Source: Bacteroidales bacterium (lineage in GTDB: Bacteria; Bacteroidota; Bacteroidia; Bacteroidales; WCHB1-69). From it: a DNA stretch of 8,182 bases. Below the pieces are notes generated by a model. That model saw only the letters and a program-made list of their open reading frames with translations, was not told the DNA's origin and made no database searches. Made by a program: the position numbers and the translations under genes. The stretch covers positions 1-8,182 of the forward strand of contig JAEEUY010000085.1 in NCBI GenBank assembly GCA_016290715.1, written 5' to 3'. Of the stretch, positions 1 to 5,946 are shown in pieces (within the stretch, counting starts at the first letter, position 1; every line of letters starts with the position of its first letter).

Positions 1-27
1 ATCCAGCAATAAATAAAAGAAAAAAAC

Positions 28-477
28 ATGTTATCAATTGGAACCAAAGCACCTTATTTTGAAGGAACAGATGAAAATGGAAATACTGTTCGCCTAACCG
101 ATTTTTCTGGAAAGAAACTGGCACTTTATTTCTACCCCAAGGACAATACACCAGGGTGCACTGCCGAAGCATGCGACCTACGCAACAACTACGGGCGTTT
201 TCTTGCATTAGGCTATGAAGTAATAGGAGTCAGTCGCGATAGTGCAGCTTCACACCAACGTTTCATTGCCAAATACAACTTGCCCTTTCATCTCATCGCA
301 GACACCGATCTTTCTATTTTGAAAGCATACGAAGCTTGGGGAGAGAAGAAAATGTATGGGAAGATAACCGAAGGCACCCTGCGTACCACATACGTAATCA
401 ATGAGGAGGGGATTATCACAGATGCCATCAGCAAAGTGAACACCAAAGATCACACTGCACAGATTTTAACCGAATGA
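28..477 (+). CDS. bcp: Thioredoxin-dependent peroxiredoxin, Bcp/PrxQ type
   Basis: A cytoplasmic thiol peroxidase that reduces hydrogen peroxide and organic hydroperoxides with electrons from thioredoxin. The 149-residue length is usual for the family. The AhpC/TSA fold covers the whole chain. The active site is the PKDNTPGCTAEAC segment, with peroxidatic Cys44 and a candidate resolving Cys49 five residues later in the same helix, which is the Bcp/PrxQ arrangement. The Pro-X3-Thr-X2-Cys signature residues are Pro37, Thr41 and Cys44, and the downstream GTLRTTYVI segment (about 115-123) carries the conserved arginine. No signal peptide is visible. The ATG is preceded by an A-rich leader without a Shine-Dalgarno site, common in Bacteroidota. 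Its own promoter lies outside the window. The next gene begins 59 bases downstream on the same strand but has its own -7 motif. The family assignment is secure. Confidence 0.96.
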   Translation: MLSIGTKAPYFEGTDENGNTVRLTDFSGKKLALYFYPKDNTPGCTAEACDLRNNYGRFLALGYEVIGVSRDSAASHQRFIAKYNLPFHLIADTDLSILKAYEAWGEKKMYGKITEGTLRTTYVINEEGIITDAISKVNTKDHTAQILTE

Positions 478-503
478 TAACGGATCCATTCTTTAAAATT
501 TGC

Positions 504-511
504 TATTTTTG
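504..511 (+). promoter_or_regulatory. Bacteroidota -7 promoter motif for the nitroreductase fusion gene
   Basis: TATTTTTG matches the Bacteroidota sigma consensus TAnnTTTG and lies 25 bases before the ATG at 537, giving a short leader. No good TTTG -33 box is present at the usual distance, so only the -7 half is supported. The sequence is AT-rich and chance matches are possible. Confidence 0.5.
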
Positions 512-536
512 CATTTTAATTGCAGAATAAAAACAG

Positions 537-1706
537 ATGAAAGAACAAGTTATTATCCTGTGGACAATGGTTATGATATTTTTCTGTGCGTGCAATTCGC
601 ATAAAATGAATGAGCAAGATGTTTTAGAAAACATAACCACCCGCACTTCCGTGCAAAGTTTTCTTGCCAAGCCAGTAGAAGACACTAAAATTGAGCAACT
701 TCTGCGGGCGGCGATGGCTGCTCCCTCAGCAATGGACAAACAGCCATGGCATTTTGTAGTGGTAACCGACACTGCCCAAATAGCGGCATTGGCAAATGCT
801 AATCTGACTTATGAAGCACCCATGGTGATGCAAGCGCCACTTGCCATCGTGGTATGTGGCAACATGAACAAGGCCAGTGTTGGCAGCGGAGGTGGACGAG
901 AATTTTGGATACAAGACTGTTCGGCTGCCACAGAAAATATTCTTTTAGCCGCCCATGCCATGGGATTAGGCACCGTATGGACAAGCAACTACCCTTCCGA
1001 AGAACGCAGTGAGAAAGTAGCCAAGATACTACAACTGCCCAAAGGAATCATCCCGCTCAACACCCTCCTCATCGGATACGCCGACAACCACTCCCAAGTT
1101 ACAGACAAATATGACCCTGCCAACGTATCATACAACTGCTATAACGTTCAGGGAGAGCAAAACAAAGAATCTGAAAAGCAGTTGGATGAAACCCTCTTCA
1201 CCGAATTTGATTGCACCGAGGATTTCAGAGGGAATCCATTTACATGGTTCAAAGGAAAAGGATTGTTGCTGGCAGTAGGCGATAAAGAAAATCACAATGC
1301 GATGACCATCGGTTGGGGTTCGTTAGGCAATATTTGGAGTTATGATGTAAACACCATCACTGTATATGTGGCTCCTGCCCGCTATACCCATCAATTCATG
1401 GAAAAGTACCGCTATTTCACTGTTATGACTTTTGATAATGAGCAGCAGGAAATATTGTCCTATATGGGGTCGCACAGCGGCCGCGATGGCAACAAGGAAG
1501 AGGCTTTGGGGCTGCACACAGCATACACCGAACATGGTGCGCCGTACTATTTGGAAGCAAAAGAGGTTTACGAGTGTGAAATCATCTATCGCAACCCGTT
1601 CAATCCTGATGGCTTTGGCGAAATTCCACGCAAACGATACGAAAATTTCCCCGCGGGCATTCACAGCATGTATATTAGCAAGATTTTGAGTGCAAAAAGA
1701 AAATAG
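537..1706 (+). CDS. Nitroreductase / flavin reductase-like fusion protein, putative lipoprotein
   Basis: A two-domain flavoprotein of 389 residues. Residues 1-19 form a hydrophobic leader ending in a lipobox-like FCAC (Cys19); Phe at -3 and little net N-terminal charge make it a weak but plausible lipoprotein signal. Residues about 30-185 are a nitroreductase-family FMN domain: TTRTSVQSF (34-42) stands for the usual arginine-serine FMN motif, APSAMDKQPWHF (62-73) is characteristic, and AATENILLAAHAMGLGTVW (130-148) and NTLLIGYA (175-182) follow. After a polar linker, residues about 218-385 resemble the flavin reductase-like FMN-binding split barrel, with NPFTWFKGKGLLLAVG and NAMTIGWGSLGNIW as key segments. 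These domains are normally separate proteins. The substrate is unknown. If the start were Met24 (ATG at 606), the protein would be cytoplasmic. The stop codon TAG at 1704-1706 overlaps the ribosome site of the next gene, implying an operon. Confidence 0.85.
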   Translation: MKEQVIILWTMVMIFFCACNSHKMNEQDVLENITTRTSVQSFLAKPVEDTKIEQLLRAAMAAPSAMDKQPWHFVVVTDTAQIAALANANLTYEAPMVMQAPLAIVVCGNMNKASVGSGGGREFWIQDCSAATENILLAAHAMGLGTVWTSNYPSEERSEKVAKILQLPKGIIPLNTLLIGYADNHSQVTDKYDPANVSYNCYNVQGEQNKESEKQLDETLFTEFDCTEDFRGNPFTWFKGKGLLLAVGDKENHNAMTIGWGSLGNIWSYDVNTITVYVAPARYTHQFMEKYRYFTVMTFDNEQQEILSYMGSHSGRDGNKEEALGLHTAYTEHGAPYYLEAKEVYECEIIYRNPFNPDGFGEIPRKRYENFPAGIHSMYISKILSAKRK

Positions 1707-1710
1707 GAGG
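1705..1710 (+). promoter_or_regulatory. Strong Shine-Dalgarno site that fixes the exporter start
   Basis: AGGAGG ends eight bases before the ATG at 1719, an ideal spacing. It overlaps the TAG stop of the preceding gene by two bases. An in-frame TTG at 1713 is only two bases from the site, so ATG 1719 is the better start. The overlap suggests translational coupling. Confidence 0.8.
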
Positions 1711-1718
1711 TTTTGACG

Positions 1719-2957
1719 ATGGAAAATGACAGCAGGGTTCTGAACTTAGCCTACGAAGCAGGCACCATACTTTTGGAAAATGGAGCAGAAATATCGCGGG
1801 TGGAAGAGACCATGCAACGCATAGCCAATCATTATGGCGTAGAAGATGAAAGTTTCTTTGTATTGAGCAATGGCATCATGGCAACAGGGAAAGGATTTGC
1901 CCGTTCAAAATACATTCCTATCAAAGGCACAAGCTTAGATAAAGTGGTTGCCGTAAACCAGCTTTCACGCGAAGTAGCACAAGGAACATGCGATATAGAC
2001 ACATTGGAACGCCGTTTGCAAGAGATCCGCAACATGAAACCCAAGCCGGCATGGGAGCAGATTTTGGCCTCTGCTGTAGGTAGTGCTGGCTTCTGCATCG
2101 TTTTCGGAGGCGGTTTCGCCGACTGCCTGGCGGCGGCCATTGCCGGTTTCTTGCTATGGATTTTCATGCTATTTGTCGGTTATCGCCACCTCTCACGCAT
2201 TGTGGGAAATGTCATCGGCGGACTGTTATCCTCTTTTCTATGTGTGGTGATGTATAAAATGGGATTAGGGACACACCTCAGCAACATGATTATCGGTGCT
2301 ATCATCCCACTTATACCGGGTGTCCCGTTTACCAACGGCATACGCGACATGGCCAACGAAGATTATATTGCAGGCATCACCCGACTTTTAGATGCCATGC
2401 TTATTTTTTTCTGCATTGCCTTAGGGGTAGCGTTAGCCTTTATTATCGATGCGGGAATCTATGGGAAATTGCAGCTGTTAGAAGCACTAACAGCTGCTTC
2501 AGAAACTTACAGCATGCCCATTCAACTTATAGCGGCTTTTGTGGGAACCATGGCTTTCGCCGTACTCTTCGGCGCGCCTCATAAAAATTATGTGGATTGC
2601 GGTTTCTGCGGAATGATGGGATGGCTGCTCTATCTCGTTCTCATACGCTATACTGCCCTACCCTCCGCCGTTGTCGTATTTTTTGCCACAGCATTAGTGG
2701 CTTTTACCGCCCTCCTGCAATCCATCATACGCAAATGTCCCACCATCGTTTTCCTCATTTGCGGAATTTTCCCCTTGGTTCCGGGTGCCGGCATCTTCTG
2801 GACCAGCTACAACATTGTCTCCGACCAGCTCTCCGCTGCCTTGCAAACAGGATTTGTGGCTTTGAAAGTTACCGTTGCTATCGCTTTCGGAATTTTAGCC
2901 GTAATGGAATTAAACGGCAAGAACAGAATAGGCAAGCTTCTATCCAGAAAGAATTAA
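1719..2957 (+). CDS. thrE: Threonine/serine exporter, ThrE family (fused full-length form)
   Basis: An inner-membrane protein of 412 residues expected to export threonine and serine, as ThrE of Corynebacterium glutamicum does. The first 110 residues are the soluble part of the ThrE/DUF1212 domain, with the typical segment LENGAEISRVEETMQRIANHYG-like at about 19-40. About ten hydrophobic segments follow from residue 115 to 400. Two halves each carry a Pro-x-x-Pro-Gly signature: IPLIPGVPFTNGIRDM (about 196-211) in the first and FPLVPGAGIFW (about 351-361) in the second. They correspond to the ThrE and ThrE_2 modules, which many bacteria encode as two separate genes; here they are one chain. The start at 1719 is chosen from AGGAGG at 1705-1710. 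It is most likely cotranscribed with the upstream flavoprotein gene. Substrate is inferred from family only. Confidence 0.92.
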   Translation: MENDSRVLNLAYEAGTILLENGAEISRVEETMQRIANHYGVEDESFFVLSNGIMATGKGFARSKYIPIKGTSLDKVVAVNQLSREVAQGTCDIDTLERRLQEIRNMKPKPAWEQILASAVGSAGFCIVFGGGFADCLAAAIAGFLLWIFMLFVGYRHLSRIVGNVIGGLLSSFLCVVMYKMGLGTHLSNMIIGAIIPLIPGVPFTNGIRDMANEDYIAGITRLLDAMLIFFCIALGVALAFIIDAGIYGKLQLLEALTAASETYSMPIQLIAAFVGTMAFAVLFGAPHKNYVDCGFCGMMGWLLYLVLIRYTALPSAVVVFFATALVAFTALLQSIIRKCPTIVFLICGIFPLVPGAGIFWTSYNIVSDQLSAALQTGFVALKVTVAIAFGILAVMELNGKNRIGKLLSRKN

Positions 2958-3053
2958 AAGAAATTTATTGCTGTCCGCTAAAAGTTTTGTACTTCTAAGT
3001 AATATACTGCGATTAAAATATTTACAGATTAATTGTAAGATATAGGCTTGGTG

Positions 3054-3082
3054 TAGGTGGCTGAGCTTGTCGAAGCCACCTA
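3054..3082 (+). repeat. Palindromic repeat, REP-like, possible terminator
   Basis: TAGGTGGCT (3054-3062) and AGCCACCTA (3074-3082) form a perfect 9-base-pair stem around an 11-base loop, gagcttgtcga. The core GGCTGAGCTTGTCGAAGCC resembles short palindromes that recur between genes in many bacteria, including Bacteroidota. A T-rich run (ttttcatttgttcttctttt) follows on the + strand, so it could also terminate the exporter transcript, whose stop lies about 100 bases upstream. The stem is seen directly; both roles are inferred. Confidence 0.7.
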
Positions 3083-3094
3083 TTTTCATTTGTT

Positions 3095-3149
3095 CTTCTT
3101 TTCTTTTACCTTGACGCAAAAGGAAAAGAAGCAAAAGAAAAAGTCAAGG
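3095..3149. repeat. Nested purine/pyrimidine inverted repeats
   Basis: Two overlapping inverted repeats occur here. CCTTGAC (3109-3115) pairs with GTCAAGG (3143-3149) over a 27-base loop. CTTCTTTTC (3095-3103) pairs with GAAAAGAAG (3123-3131). The two pairings interlock, so they are alternatives or a pseudoknot-like arrangement rather than one hairpin. The loop is almost pure purine. It resembles repeats found in Bacteroidota intergenic DNA, but this is from general recollection rather than a comparison. Confidence 0.55.
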
Positions 3150-3188
3150 CTGTGCTGAAAAAAACTAAAAAATGACTTCATAAGGCTA

Positions 3189-3292
3189 AAGTTTACAAAA
3201 CTCGCACTGTTCTTTTTAACCAAAATCGTTTTTAATAATAGGCTTGCAGCAATGAACCCCTTTATTTCAATGCGCTCAAACAGTGTAAACTT
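3189..3292. repeat. Long-range inverted repeat flanking about 86 bases
   Basis: AAGTTTACA (3189-3197) is the exact reverse complement of TGTAAACTT (3284-3292). Just inside, CACTGTT (3205-3211) is the reverse complement of AACAGTG (3279-3285), which overlaps the outer right arm by two bases. The nested arms suggest one imperfect palindrome whose halves were separated by extra sequence. No open frame lies inside. This could be the terminal structure of a small non-autonomous repeat, but no target duplication is evident. Confidence 0.5.
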
Positions 3293-3354
3293 CTTAACGC
3301 TTTATTCCATCATTTTTTTTAACGTTTTTTTCATCAAGGCCATAATTTGGCGGA

Positions 3355-3389
3355 CAACAATGATATTTTTCAAGAATGGATCATTGTTG
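3355..3389. repeat. Hairpin across the deaminase stop codon
   Basis: CAACAATGAT (3355-3364) and ATCATTGTTG (3380-3389) form a perfect 10-base-pair stem with a 15-base loop. It spans the stop codon of the deaminase gene (complement of 3381-3383). The stem is AT-rich and no T run follows it on the - strand, so it is not a standard intrinsic terminator; it may stabilise the mRNA 3' end or simply be a chance palindrome. Confidence 0.5.
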
Positions 3390-3881
3390 ACTATACTGTA
3401 CAATTTCCTCTGAAAAATATTCTAATTGAATGCCTGCCTCTTGAAACATTTGCTCAGATTCTTGGGCGGCATGATATTTCTTTTCACAAACCACTCTTTC
3501 TATTCCGCAATTGATAATCATCATGGCACATACCCGACAAGGAGTCATCCGGCAATATAACGTAGAATGGTTTAAGGATATGCCTAATTTTGCCGCTTGA
3601 CAGATGGCATTTTGTTCTGCATGAACCGTTCTGACACAATGTGTGGTAACGCTTCCATCTTCATGAACGAGTTTCTGAAGTTGGTGTCCCACATCATCAC
3701 AATGAGGAAGCCCCCGTGGAGCACCCACATATCCTGTAACAAGTATTTGCTTGTCTCTAACTATCACACAACCACTTTTCCCCCGATCGCAGGTAGCTCG
3801 CTTGCTAACGGTATTCGCGATTTCCATAAAGTATTCGTCCCACGATGGTTTCCTATTCCCTTTTTCCTTTGATAATTCCAT
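3381..3881 (-). CDS. dCMP/cytidine deaminase family protein (ComEB-like)
   Basis: A zinc-dependent deaminase of 166 residues, most likely deoxycytidylate deaminase, which converts dCMP to dUMP to supply dTMP synthesis. The catalytic zinc motif is complete: HAE at 87-89 (ligand His87, proton shuttle Glu89) and PCRVC at 114-118 (ligands Cys115 and Cys118). The N-terminal segment SWDEYFMEIANTVSKRATCDRGKSGCVIV and the YVGAPRGLPHCDD loop (51-63) are typical of the dCMP deaminase/ComE protein 2 group rather than of free cytidine deaminase. The protein is cytoplasmic. A T-rich leader precedes the ATG; TTTG (3925-3928, - strand) and TAGTTTTT (3901-3908, - strand) could be a weak promoter but their spacing of 16 is short. 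A hairpin spans the stop codon. Competence function should not be inferred from the ComEB name. Confidence 0.92.
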   Translation of the reverse strand: MELSKEKGNRKPSWDEYFMEIANTVSKRATCDRGKSGCVIVRDKQILVTGYVGAPRGLPHCDDVGHQLQKLVHEDGSVTTHCVRTVHAEQNAICQAAKLGISLNHSTLYCRMTPCRVCAMMIINCGIERVVCEKKYHAAQESEQMFQEAGIQLEYFSEEIVQYSQQ

Positions 3882-4009
3882 CCGCTTTTTTTTTAATATA
3901 AAAAACTAATCATATCTCTATTTTCAAACAGGTATAAAAATCCCCTCTCATTACAAAATTTGAAAACAAGACATTTTATTAATCCAAAATCTCTTCAATT
4001 TTTAAGCCA

Positions 4010-5164
4010 TTACTTCTTAATCATCTTGCGAGTAAAGAGACGGCCGTCGGTGAGAACAACATTAATGGTATATACCCCATCACTCCAATCGCCGACAGAA
4101 ATATCAGTAGAAGTAGTGGTCATCATCAGTTGTCCCAAAGTATTATAAATCTGAATATTACTAATATTTTTACCAGAAATGTGAACAAAATCCTTGGTAG
4201 GGTTCGGATATACATTCACAGAAGACACAGCAGATTCGTTAATACCGACCGGCTCCATACAGGAAGCGAAAAAGTTATAGATTTCGGTGGCATAGTCAAT
4301 ATCGTTGGCAGGAGTATAATACCAATAGTGATCGCCACCCGTTACTTTAATAAATGCCGTTTTGGTCCCATTTTCACCATTTTCGTATAAAAATTTCTCA
4401 AACGTCATACCATCGTCAACATTATCAGGATAAGTGGTATGAGTAGGCGTGGCTGAACATTGGTTATAGTTTCTCCAATAATCGACCGTTGCCTCTGCAC
4501 CCAGTCCTATGCTAACTGAAAGATTGTTATAAACAGTGAATTCCGCATTAGCGTACTTTACCATTTGGTCGGCAGTGCCATGGATATGCATTGCGCTGAC
4601 ATGCCCCGTATTCTGTGCTGAAATAAGTTCATTGCCAATGGTGCCACTTACCGATGCAATTGCTTTGATACGGTTGCCATATTCTATAGCCATACGATTC
4701 GACATAAAGCCACCCATAGAGAAGCCCGTACAGAAAACATTCGACTGGTCAACATTATAATTTTGGATAAGATCATCCAGAATAGCCATTACAAAACCTG
4801 CATCATCCACATCTTCATTGATAATAAAAGTATTACTATATAAGGTAGCACTCACTCCCGAATTCCATGCAGTACCTATTGACATAGAAGCGATGGTTGC
4901 AGGCAGCGCTTGTGGCGTTATCACAATCCAGCCATGGGCATTGGCAATCGCCTTAAAGCCTGTCCCATTAAACATATTGTTCATATCATCCCCCAACCCA
5001 TGGAAAACGAACAACACTGGTGCCGGAGTTCCCGCCTGATAACTTGAGGGAACATATTCTAGATATTCGCGTTCAACTCCTCCCCACATCATGGTTTTGG
5101 TAGTTTGTGCATTAATAGAAAAACTGAAAATAACTGCCAGCAAAAAGGTAAATAACTTTTTCAT
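4010..5164 (-). CDS. Secreted PHB-depolymerase/feruloyl-esterase-like hydrolase with type IX sorting domain
   Basis: An alpha/beta-hydrolase of 384 residues predicted to cleave ester bonds outside the cell. The N-terminus MKKLFTFLLAVIFSFSINAQ is a classic Sec signal with cleavage after Ala; an in-frame ATG two codons upstream (5170) is possible but adds nothing to the signal. Residues are numbered here from ATG 5170. The oxyanion region is FHGLGDD (56-62). The nucleophile elbow is GFSMG (149-153) with Ser151. Asp201 in HGTADQM and His281 in GGDHYW complete the likely triad. The order and the GGDHYW ending fit the LpqC/esterase PHB depolymerase group. Residues about 317-386 are a type A Por sorting domain: VNVYPNPTKDF, IQIYNTLGQL and a terminal RKMIKK. 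The protein should pass the outer membrane by type IX secretion and be released or surface-anchored. The polymer substrate cannot be told from sequence. Confidence 0.9.
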   Translation of the reverse strand: MKKLFTFLLAVIFSFSINAQTTKTMMWGGVEREYLEYVPSSYQAGTPAPVLFVFHGLGDDMNNMFNGTGFKAIANAHGWIVITPQALPATIASMSIGTAWNSGVSATLYSNTFIINEDVDDAGFVMAILDDLIQNYNVDQSNVFCTGFSMGGFMSNRMAIEYGNRIKAIASVSGTIGNELISAQNTGHVSAMHIHGTADQMVKYANAEFTVYNNLSVSIGLGAEATVDYWRNYNQCSATPTHTTYPDNVDDGMTFEKFLYENGENGTKTAFIKVTGGDHYWYYTPANDIDYATEIYNFFASCMEPVGINESAVSSVNVYPNPTKDFVHISGKNISNIQIYNTLGQLMMTTTSTDISVGDWSDGVYTINVVLTDGRLFTRKMIKK

Positions 5165-5196
5165 ATACATTTGGTTTTAATTATAGATTCGAACTG

Positions 5197-5229
5197 CAAA
5201 CTTACAAAAAAGTAATCTTTCTTGTCATA
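5197..5229 (-). promoter_or_regulatory. Bacteroidota promoter for the secreted esterase
   Basis: On the - strand, TAAGTTTG (5197-5204) matches the -7 consensus TAnnTTTG exactly. TATG (5226-5229) lies 21 bases upstream where the -33 TTTG is expected, with one mismatch. The leader to the start codon is then about 25 bases. Confidence 0.6.
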
Positions 5230-5263
5230 AAAATTTCTTGCCCTTACCATTTTAATCATTCAT

Positions 5264-5860
5264 TTACCTTGGCACCTGATGTATGATGACTAAAATATTG
5301 TTGACAAACATATTGATAGCCATTGCTAACAGAATAACCCCAAAGAATTTCCGGATGATAAAAATCAAGTTAGCCCCTAATATCTTTTGTATTTTGTCCA
5401 AATAACGGATGACAATATAATCAAGAATGATGTTCAGCATCAAACCCAACAAGATGTTGATAACGGCGTAATCGGCGCGAAGGGAGAGCAACGCAGTAAT
5501 AGCACCCGGCCCGGCAATGAGAGGGAAGGCGACAGGAACGATGCTTGCGCCGCCGCTATTTGGCTCATTCTTGATAATATCGCGTCCCAAGACCATCTCC
5601 ACGGCAAGGATGAACAGCACGAAGGCACCCGCCACGGCAAAAGAGGCAGAATCAATGCCAAAGAGCCGGAAAAGGGCATCGCCGGCAAAGAAAAAGAGCA
5701 GAAACAAACCCAACGCCGTCAGACAAGCTTGTGCTGCCTTGATATCCTGATTCTTCTCCCTGATACCCATAAAAATCGGTATCGACCCCAGAATATCAAT
5801 GATGGCAAACATCACAATAAAGGAACTGAAAATTTCCACAAAATTGATCTGATAAAACAT
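5264..5860 (-). CDS. MarC family (UPF0056) integral membrane protein
   Basis: An inner-membrane protein of 198 residues with about six hydrophobic segments (roughly 8-30, 44-66, 72-92, 107-127, 132-152, 163-192). The family signature FPLIAGPGAIT is at 112-122, and the N-terminal FAIIDILGSIPIF (18-30) is also typical. The name comes from the E. coli marRAB neighbour, but a role in drug resistance was not upheld. An archaeal member, SnatA, transports glycine and other small neutral amino acids, so a transporter role is plausible. It lies 86 bases downstream of the serine dehydratase gene on the same strand, with its own -7 motif between them. No terminator is visible in that gap, so some read-through from the dehydratase is possible. 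Family certain, substrate unknown. Confidence 0.93.
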   Translation of the reverse strand: MFYQINFVEIFSSFIVMFAIIDILGSIPIFMGIREKNQDIKAAQACLTALGLFLLFFFAGDALFRLFGIDSASFAVAGAFVLFILAVEMVLGRDIIKNEPNSGGASIVPVAFPLIAGPGAITALLSLRADYAVINILLGLMLNIILDYIVIRYLDKIQKILGANLIFIIRKFFGVILLAMAINMFVNNILVIIHQVPR

Positions 5861-5910
5861 AGGCTTTTTTTTGATTGTTCTGTATGAATTGATAAAACCG
5901 AATCCAACGG

Positions 5911-5918
5911 CAAAGATA
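5911..5918 (-). promoter_or_regulatory. Bacteroidota -7 promoter motif for the MarC gene
   Basis: TATCTTTG on the - strand matches TAnnTTTG exactly and lies 50 bases upstream of the start codon. No convincing -33 TTTG is found at the usual distance. It sits directly after the serine dehydratase stop. Confidence 0.5.
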
Positions 5919-5946
5919 CTATTTTAGTTAAAGGAGGAATGTGTTT

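Larger units (their letters stand above)
2958..3380. other. Gene-free intergenic stretch rich in inverted repeats
   Basis: This 423-base, AT-rich stretch separates two convergent genes. I find no credible coding sequence in it; the short open frames have unnatural composition and no family resemblance. It contains three sets of inverted repeats listed separately (3054-3082, 3095-3149, 3189-3292) and poly-T and poly-A runs. The arrangement looks like a dispersed non-coding repeat or the decayed remnant of one. Converging transcripts of the exporter and deaminase genes would both end here. Confidence 0.75.

Noticed and set aside
1..27. Possible tail of an upstream gene
   Set aside because: Stops occur early in two frames, but too few codons are visible to support any coding call.
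474..497. Weak GAATG/CATTC inverted repeat after the peroxiredoxin gene as a terminator
   Set aside because: The stem is only five base pairs and the following sequence is not a T run.
1713..1715. TTG as the start codon of the ThrE exporter
   Set aside because: It is only two bases from the AGGAGG, whereas ATG 1719 is eight bases away and needs no rare start.
2940..3134. A 64-codon - strand frame in the intergenic repeats
   Set aside because: It overlaps the end of the exporter and the inverted repeats, has no recognised domain, and looks like chance.
3381..3881. Competence function suggested by the ComEB name
   Set aside because: The sequence shows only a dCMP deaminase; no comEA or comEC genes are nearby.
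5387..5887. A 166-codon open frame on the + strand opposite the MarC gene
   Set aside because: Its translation is extremely polar and rich in Gln, Lys and Glu with no family resemblance; it is the antisense shadow of a clear MarC gene.
5931..5943. AAGGAGGAATG on the + strand, resembling a ribosome site with a start codon
   Set aside because: The frame that follows stops after about a dozen codons and lies antisense to the end of sdaA and the MarC promoter region.
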